Shown here one piece after another: positions 57,391-64,000 of a stretch of 64,000 nt of DNA. How positions within the stretch are numbered: position 1 is the stretch's first letter; the number at the start of each line of letters is the position of its first letter. The position numbers and the translations under genes are program-made. The stretch comes from Mallotus nudiflorus (lineage: Eukaryota > Streptophyta > Magnoliopsida > Malpighiales > Euphorbiaceae), in assembly GCA_947683625.1 (NCBI GenBank), contig CANTUR010000349.1:124001-188000 (forward strand), read 5' to 3'. Under the pieces are notes generated by a model. That model saw nothing but the letters and a program-made list of their open reading frames with translations, made no database searches and was not told the origin of the DNA.

Positions 57391-57656
57391 CAAAAGACAA
57401 TCAAGAGAAAAATATTCGTTATGTAAAATTATTATAACCTCACTAAAAAATATTTAACTCTTATTCACACCTAAAAATTTAAGTATATTCAAGAAAATTT
57501 TTCATAAATTTTTTACTAGTATAGCTAATAGCTTTCAATGGTATACTAAATATAAGTAGTGATTGACATACTTTAACCAAAGGGGAGAAGTATATTTATA
57601 ACTAAAGACTCCTCCCGATTTCTCCCAAATTCCCAATGTGGGAATTTTACAAAACA
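57391..57656 (-). repeat. Copia 3' LTR (truncated)
   Basis: Aligns with 59410-59672 of the 5' LTR; shared text includes AGCTAATAGCTTTCAATGG and GATTGACATACTTTAAC. The counterpart of 59276-59409 is missing. Confidence 0.85.
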
Positions 57657-58089
57657 ATAAATCTCCACCTTGAAAAATTCCAAACAGTTTTCTCATAAAT
57701 ATTCCTCATGATTAAAATAAAGAACAACAACTGCCTTACCGTCAGTTATGTAAGTCACAATTCTAAAAAAAAAAATTGTCATACTCCACCATAAGAGTAT
57801 ATGCACTTGAAATTCACCAATTATAAGAATTTTCACCTTGGCTAGTTAATGTTGAAAAATTACTAATAAGTTATAGTGCAACTTCCAATGTTGACTATCT
57901 AAGAAGTTCATTAGCCATCGACATTAATTCCACCACACACCTTACATGAACTGTTAACTAATGTGCAAACTATGAACATCCTACCTATCATACATCATTT
58001 TCCATGGCAATTTAGTTGGTAGCTATCATGCCATAATGATATATATCTTTTCTTATAAAGAAAGTTTATCGCCTCTTTTTTAAAAAACG

Positions 58090-58883
58090 ACTAAATTAAT
58101 AACATTACTTTTAGAGCCATTAGTTGAATTAACACCACCATTTTTACAATCCTTCTTTACATGTCTAGGTTGCCCACATCCCCAACAAATAATTTTCTTT
58201 TTGGAGCTTTTATTCTTCCTCCCATTTCCATAAATCGACAATGTTATACTTTCAGAAGACTTGTTCTCCCATTTTCAGCCTTCTTTCTTTAGAAATCAGC
58301 TTACTAGTCACTTATGAAAAATTCACATTCTTTTTCTCGTACATTAACACGGTTTGCATGTGTTCATAGGAAGGTGGAAGAGACCATATAAGTCTCAACG
58401 TTTTATCTTTATTATCAATTTTTACTCCAATAGATTCCAGTTCATAAACAATCCCATTGAATACACTAAGGCGGTCATAAATTTTTGTACCTTATTCTAT
58501 TTGTAATTTGTGAAATTGCTCTTTCGAATATAACCTATTTGAAAGACTTTTAGCCTGATACATTTCCTCAACCTTTTTCCAAAGCTTATTTGTTGTTGAC
58601 CATTTAACAACATTAGCAAGAACATTTTTGGCTAGACAAAGATGAATATGACTTACTGCTCTCATGCCTAACTCCTCGCATTATTCTACACTCATTTGGA
58701 TTTTCTTGTGTTTGCACTACTGTCACTGGATTTAATTGGCTCCTTTCCTTTGGACAAAGAAGTTGACTTTCCCTTCAAGGCCTTATACAATCCAAACAGA
58801 ATTAGTATATCCTTGACTTGTATTTGCCACAACCCAAAATTAATTCTCCCATCAAATTGCTCGATATCAAATATGAAACTCAT
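58090..58883 (-). pseudogene. Copia gag
   Basis: The minus strand from 58883 reads MSFIFDIEQFDGRINFGLWQ, QVKDILILFGLYKALKGKS and MRAVSHIHLCLAKNVLANVV. It continues LWKKVEEMYQAKSLSNRLY, FNGIVYELESIGVKIDN and LIWSLPPSYEHMQTVL. A zinc knuckle IICWGCGQPRHVKKDCKNGG (C-x2-C-x4-H-x4-C, about 58195-58136) follows. This is the standard Copia gag architecture (F.G..F..W...M...L...GL..AL; UBN2 core; CCHC). At least three in-frame stops. The Gag would form the particle; no pol follows. Confidence 0.88.
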
Positions 58884-59275
58884 TTTTGCTCAACAATGCA
58901 TAGTACCTCTATATATTTGAATAGTACTTCCTGCTATAGTGACCTCATATGTGAATAATGAATGAACAATTGTATATACAAAATACACTAAGAAAGTTTC
59001 TAAGAAAGATTAGGGGGACACAAACAGTACCACTTAAATCCAACCTCCTTAGGCAATTATAGCCTTTGTGACAGCTTTCTTGGCTACACTTACTTATAAA
59101 TACCACACTCAATAAATACAATACAAAGGACCTTCAGTTGGATTACAACAATTTCTAAAAAAAATTTATCGATAAGGAATGCCAATTAGCCTAAAGAAAA
59201 TTTTTATAATAGGAAAATAAGCTTAAACCGCAACTACAGAGCATACTAAAATAAATCAAAAGTTCTGATACCAAT

Positions 59276-59672
59276 TGTTAGAGAAAATAAACCCTTACAA
59301 TCCAGTAGGTATCTTTACCCCTGTAGATCACAACTTAAACAAAAATACTTAAAAAATAAAAGAGAGAAATACACAGTAATTTAACGTGGAAAACTCCCAA
59401 ATGGAGAAAAACCATAGGTGTTGTCAAGAAACAACCAAAAGAAAAATATTCACTATGTAAAAAATTATTATAACCACACTACAAAATATTTAACTTTCAC
59501 TCACATCCAAAAACTTAAGTATACCCAAAAAAATTGTCTATAAATTTTCTATTAGTATAGCTAATAGCTTTCAATGGTACACCAAATATAAATGGTGATT
59601 GACATACTTTAACTAAAGGGGGAGAAATATATTTATAACTAAAGACCCCTCCCTATTTCTTCTTACAAAACA
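59276..59672 (-). repeat. Copia 5' LTR
   Basis: In element orientation runs TGTTTTGTAAGAAG to ...TTTTCTCTAACA, 397 bp, next to the tRNA-Met primer site. Confidence 0.85.
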
Positions 59673-60456
59673 GAAGGTGGCTAAAATCTTGAATTCCTGC
59701 CAAGTTATAGCCATACGTAGCTGCTCAAAGTTTGAAAGTGATTACTTAAGTTCATTGCAAAAGGTGATGGGAAAACTTGTAGTTCCTGTAGGCCTGTTGC
59801 CACCGGACAAACAAAATAAGGTAAGAGAAACCATTGATGGTTCATGGGGTGAAGTCTTTGAATGGCTTGATCAACAGAACCCCAGTCAGTGGCTTTTGTA
59901 AGCTTTGGCAGCGAGTTAAAGCTGAGCAAAGAGCAAGTTTATGAGATAGCCTACGGGCTAGAGCTATCAGGATTGCCATTTCTATGGGCTTTAAGAAAAT
60001 CTAGTTGGGCAAATCACGATGTTGATGCTTTGCCTGCAGGATTCAATGAAAAGGCATGCAGGCAAGGGATTGTGAACATCGGATGGGCACCACAAATACA
60101 AATCTTGGAACATCCATCCATTGGAGTGTCATTGTTTCACTCAGGTTGGGGTTCTGCCATTAAAACTCTTCAATTTGGTCAGTCTTGTGCTGTTACCATT
60201 TATCATTGATCAACCACTGAATGCAAGATTCTTGGTGGAGAAAGGTTTGGCTGCTGAGATAGAGAGGAGTGAAGATGGGTCGTTTAGTAGGGATGGCATT
60301 GCCAATGCTCTGAATCTAGCAATGGACCCGGAGGATGGGAAGAATTTGAGGGCTGGTGCAATTGAAGCTGCAAAAATGATTGGAGATGGGAAACTAAAGA
60401 ATTCCTATATGGCTACATTTGTGGAGTTGTTAAGAAATAAAAAATGTCAGAATTGA
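59673..60456 (+). pseudogene. UGT91-like glycosyltransferase copy 2, C-terminal half
   Basis: Encodes the sugar-donor half of a plant family-1 UDP-glycosyltransferase. Frame 1 (59674-59890): KVAKILNSCQVIAIRSCSKF, LVVPVGLLPPDKQNK. Frame 2 (59889-60180): AFVSFGSELKLSKEQVYEIA, LPFLWALRKSSW. The PSPG motif starts WAPQIQILEHPSIGVSLFHSGWGS. Back in frame 1 (to the TGA at 60454): LVLLPFIIDQPLNARFLVEK and KNSYMATFVELLRNKK. The HSGWGS and DQPLNAR forms are typical of the UGT91 group, which includes sugar-sugar transferases such as rhamnosyltransferases; substrate cannot be inferred. Two frameshifts, each at a CAGT, and loss of the N-terminal half (with the catalytic His) make it a pseudogene. Confidence 0.88.
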
Positions 60457-63400
60457 CAAGTGTGCGTACCACTGCGGGGACTGGAGAACAAGAAGATGAT
60501 TGCTTGAACATCTTTTGAGTTCCTTTTGTTCCAAGTTATCACTCTCAATAAGCCCAACGATTTATATGTTACTTTATGCGTTCGATCTCAAGTATTAAAA
60601 TTTCTTTAATAGACGAGATAATCTCAAAATTACATAAACTAGACTTACGAGATTTATAGGTACTAACTTTCAAATAAATTAAAATTTTATTTCTTTTATT
60701 TCTTTATTTTTTCATTAAAAATGTTTATTTTGACATTCTAATAATTTTCTTAGATCAGCTATGCTACCTTATTTTTATTTTATTTTTTATTTTTATTTAA
60801 TAAATATAAATATTTTCTATTTGTTTTTCTAAAATTTTGAATTTTTCTTAATGTAGTTTTTAATATTTTTTATGGAATTTGTTTTTTTTTTTATTTAAAA
60901 TTTTCTTTTATAGATTTCTTATTATCCTTTATAAATTTGTGGAATTTATGTTCGGTATCCTTTATGAAATTTGTATCTTTTTGGGTTGTGAAAATTTTAT
61001 TAATTTTGTAAGCTTATTTAAGAAATTTTATTAATTTGGCCCCCGTCTCATTCTATATGACCTTCGGTAATTAATCAGCCTCTGAATTTAGGGTTTTGGT
61101 TGGGAAAGATGTGGGAGTGAAGATGGGATGCCAAGGCGCTGAAGCTGGAAAGGCGTCAGATTAAAGGAGCGAGCAACACGAGATAATTGGATTTCGAAAT
61201 AAGAAGTTGCATCCATCCGGAATTCGACGTCCATAAATTTTTTTTTTAAGGTTTTTTATATAAATATATAAAAAAATTAAAAAATCTTTAAAAAAACAGT
61301 TAAAGTTTAAAAACTTTAAAAACTATTTTTTCTTTTATATATAATATATTCTCCTTGCTATTATTTTTAAGGTTATTTTTTTCAATATTTTTCTTTTTTA
61401 CTGATTTTTATTTTATATTTTCTTTTTTTAACATTTTATTTTTTTAACAATTTTTTTTATTTTATACTGTTTTTATTTATTTTTAATATTTTTTTACTGT
61501 TTTCATCTATTTTTTCTTAACCTTTTTTTCTAATGTCTTCATTTTTTTTTCTCAGTATTTTTTGCTCAACATTTTTTTTATTTTTAAAGTATTGTCTTCA
61601 TTTTTTTTCAATGTTTTCTTTTTTTTTTTACTCAATATTTTTTTCTCTTAAAACCTTTTTTTTTCAAATGAATAATTATGAATTAAATATCTTCAATTGT
61701 TATTAAACCAAGAAATAAAAATCTTCAACTATTATAACAACAATAAATAAATAAATTTTTCTCGATTTGTATTCTTAAAGAAAGGATTTTATTTTTTTAC
61801 TTTAATTTATTTATTAAAATATTTTTAACTTCTTTTTTTTTTAAATTATTTGATACTTATTTATCGTTAATATGTAACAAGTTTACAAATTTTATGATGT
61901 ATTTGTAATATCAACAAAAAAAAAAGTTGAAAAAATAAAAAAAAATCAACAAACCGAAACAACAAAAAAACTAAAAACAAGAAAAATCAATAAAATTTTA
62001 TGTTTTTTATTTTTGTTGATTTTTTACTATTTTAAATTGTTTTTTCATTATTCATGATAAAAACTAAGGCCATGAATAAATTTTTTACTTTTATTAGTTT
62101 TAATGATAAAAAAAATAATTATTTTATATATCTTATAATTCTTATTTTTTTTATTTTGAACAAAAATCAACAAATATAAACAAAGAGAAACAACAAAAAC
62201 AATTGAAATTTACAATTGAAAATAACAAAGGCAATAAAAAATTATAGTTATTGATTTTTGTTTATTTGTGTTGACTTTTGTTGATTTTTGTTGTTTTTCT
62301 AGTTTTTGCATCATTAATAATAAAATTAAGACCATAAATATAATTTTTACTTTTATTAGTATTAATAATAAAAATAATAATTTATTTGATATATTTCATA
62401 ATTTTTTTGTTATTTTTTATTGAAAAAATAATTACAATTTTTATTTAATTAGTTTACTTTTTAAATTATAAATAATTATAAAAAATAATTATAGGTAATT
62501 TTATATTTAATTAGTTTAATATTTATATTCTAAATAATAGTAAGTTTTAAAATTTTAAAAAATTATTATTTAAAATATAAAATTAAATTATTTAAAGCAT
62601 ACAAATAAAATAAATATATATAATTAACTTAAATTAAATAACATTTAAAAATAATAAATAGATAAAAAATTATAGAAAAAAATAAAAAAAAACATGAAAT
62701 TCGCTGAAAATATATGCAAGTTTTCAAAAATAGATTTAAATATTAACATAATTGAAAAGGAAGAAAATACAAATAAAAAAAACATCACATGCCAGCAATA
62801 AAATAAAAGCCATTGACGAGGCTATTGGATGAAATTTCCCCATTTTTTTAGTTTCTGAAAATCCGGAGCAGGCTAGAGTTTGGTTTTGTTGGCAATTGTA
62901 TATTTCACTGGCATCATTAAGTAAACTTACTCCAAAATTCAATCTCTAAAACTTTTTATTGTAAATTGTGCCTGCCTCTCAGTTCCATGCGAAGAACTTG
63001 GATTTGCCACTTCTAGTAACTCTATTTATTTGGAAGATTTAACTAACCAACCATGGCGTCAGATAAATGCTACGTATATCGACCATATGACAATCATCGA
63101 TGCAGATAATTTTTTTTTTCCTTTTAAAAAGCATCTTTCTTTATATAATTGAAGCATATAGAATTACACTTTATATAATTTTTTTTTCCCTTAAAAGGGC
63201 AAAAATTTATATCACAACTCGCTGCACCACATCATAAATTATAACATAATTACAATACTATTTTTTAATTCAATTTTTTTATAAAATTATAAAAAAAAAT
63301 TACAAAATATGAATATTTAAATTCTAACATGATATATTCATTCTCCGTACAACTAGCGAGCTGTGTCACTACCCAAGTCTCTTTACGTGTTGTCAACAAA

Positions 63401-63538
63401 ACTACATTTTTAGCCCCATACTTACAAGGAGATAGATAATTACTGAGGGGCTATTTCGTAATTCAACGCCGACTCCCATGCATTTCTTCATCCAAAAATG
63501 GCGTATTTGTGTATTGCAGTGATTTTCGACAGGCAAAA
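60457..63538. other. AT-rich spacer between UGT copies 2 and 3
   Basis: 60457-60660 is the 3' flank of copy 2, shared with copy 1. 60700-61060 and 61220-61900 are T-rich low-complexity DNA. 61080-61230 is a more GC-balanced island (GATGGGATGCCAAGGCGCTG) without a long frame. 61905-62400 holds foldback repeats. 63100-63538 is the upstream region of copy 3, with TTTATATAATT motifs (63133-63143 and 63172-63182) that are too far from the ATG to call a TATA box with confidence. Confidence 0.5.
61905..62400. repeat. Two tandem ~240-bp AT-rich foldback units
   Basis: Unit 1 (about 61905-62140) and unit 2 (about 62155-62400) share CAAAAATCAACAAA...GAAACAACAAAAA, then a complementary TTTTTGTTGATTTTTG arm, then a tail with AAGACCATAAATA / AAGGCCATGAATA and TTTTTACTTTTATTAGT. 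Each unit is itself an inverted repeat. It may be a duplicated MITE-like element; terminal duplications were not recognised. Confidence 0.6.
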
Positions 63539-64000
63539 ATGGCCAAAGATCTTCGTGTGATGGTGCTTCCATGGTGTGCCTTTGGTCACATGATTCCATT
63601 CTTTCAACTCTCCGTATCCTTAGCCAAAGCCGGAATCAACGTCTCCTTTGTATTAACACCTAGAAACATCCAAAGGCTTCCCAGAATTCCTCAAAATTTA
63701 CAAATCTTACTAAACTTCGTTCACTTTTCATTGCCAACCTTAGAAAATGAACCTTTGCCTATAGGCGCTGAGGCAACTGTTGATGTTACATCTGATAAAA
63801 TCGAACACCTGAAGATTGCATATGATATCCTTCAATACCCTTTGAAGCAGTTTGTCATTGAGCAACAGCCCGATTGGATTATCATCGATATAATTCCTCA
63901 TTGGATGGTAGAGATCGCTAGAGAAAACAAAATTCCTCTAATGTTTTTCTCTGTTTTATCTGCTTCTGCACGTCTCCTTATTGGCCATCCTGAGTGTCTG
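63539..64000 (+). CDS. UGT91-like UDP-glycosyltransferase copy 3, N-terminal part (runs off the window)
   Basis: Uninterrupted frame of 154 codons from ATG 63539 to the window edge. It starts MAKDLRVMVLPWCAFGHMIP, with the catalytic His at residue 17. FVLTPRNIQRLPRIPQNLQ and GAEATVDVTSDKIEHLKIAYD follow, then QQPDWIIIDIIPHWMVEIAR, with Asp117 as the likely His-activating residue. This is the acceptor-binding N-terminal domain of family-1 plant glycosyltransferases of the UGT91 group, which act in the cytosol on small molecules and often add a sugar to an existing sugar. No signal peptide, as expected. AAAAATGGCC gives a good start context. A further out-of-frame ATG lies upstream at 63498. 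It is the only host gene in the window without damage; the PSPG half lies beyond the edge. Putative rhamnosyltransferase-like; acceptor unknown. Confidence 0.9.
   Translation, partial: MAKDLRVMVLPWCAFGHMIPFFQLSVSLAKAGINVSFVLTPRNIQRLPRIPQNLQILLNFVHFSLPTLENEPLPIGAEATVDVTSDKIEHLKIAYDILQYPLKQFVIEQQPDWIIIDIIPHWMVEIARENKIPLMFFSVLSASARLLIGHPECL

Larger units (their letters stand above)
57391..59672 (-). mobile_element. Truncated Ty1-copia retrotransposon
   Basis: On the minus strand: 5' LTR (59672-59276), primer site TTGGTATCAGAAC (59274-59262), gag (58883-58090), a non-coding remainder, polypurine tract AAGGTGGAGAT (about 57671-57661) and a 3' LTR starting TGTTTTGTAAAAT at 57656. Protease, integrase and RT are absent, so it is an internally deleted copy. 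The 3' LTR is cut at about 57391, about 130 bp short. The 5' side borders GAAGG (59673-59677); its partner duplication is lost. Confidence 0.85.

Noticed and set aside
59705..59929. 74-codon minus-strand frame over UGT copy 2
   Set aside because: Shadow of the + strand glycosyltransferase reading, which carries recognisable motifs.
61080..61230. GC-balanced island as a possible exon
   Set aside because: Frames are broken within about 15-40 codons and no splice-consistent continuation was found.

Overview
This window looks like heterochromatic nuclear DNA of a dicot plant. It is AT-rich and has no bacterial-type gene packing. It is dominated by decayed Ty3-gypsy LTR retrotransposons of the Tekay chromovirus and Tat lineages, with smaller LINE, Copia and SINE pieces. 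The only host genes seen are members of a small tandem UGT91-like UDP-glycosyltransferase cluster on the + strand: the 3' tail of one copy (split by 47 kb of nested insertions), a truncated and frameshifted second copy (59673-60456), and the intact start of a third copy that runs off the right edge (63539-64000). The species cannot be named from the sequence.

Layout. 1-1438 is a LINE (L1-type) fragment on the minus strand. It is cut at 1439-1443 by element 1 (1444-6216, +), a Tekay-type element with unusually short 256-258 bp LTRs and a 5-bp target duplication. From 8005 to 55290 lies a nested retrotransposon stack inside the 3' end of UGT copy 1. Element A (Tat lineage, +) is the outermost. 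Element B (Tekay, -, 13791-45700) sits in A's integrase. Element C (Tat lineage with two RNase H domains, -, 14683-32406) sits in B's 3' LTR. D (solo LTR, -, 36497-39831) sits in B's pol. E (solo LTR, -, 49246-55202) sits in A's 3' LTR, and F (solo LTR, +, 52135-55142) sits in E. Every junction was resolved by its 5-bp target duplication, in two cases with one mismatch. A SINE with a perfect 15-bp duplication lies in the 3' flank of UGT copy 1. A truncated Copia element (57391-59672, -) abuts UGT copy 2.

The most interesting content is in the two Tat elements. Both carry, between integrase and 3' LTR, protein genes on the strand opposite to gag-pol, and these genes contain short GT-AG introns. 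Element C has a six-exon plant-mobile-domain-like gene (about 18420-20474) and a second DUF7745-like gene (20970-22271). Element A has a three-exon gene (47947 down to about 46150) resembling the 'putative gypsy-type transposon' N-terminal domain followed by a coiled-coil-like tail. Antisense placement explains how introns can survive an RNA-mediated life cycle. Next to these genes are tandem repeats, a known feature of Tat 3' regions.

All retrotransposon coding regions carry stops and/or frameshifts. C is the best preserved (intact YVDD reverse transcriptase box). B and element 1 share an Asp-to-Asn change in the reverse transcriptase catalytic box. Domain names come from recognising motifs by eye; no database search was possible.
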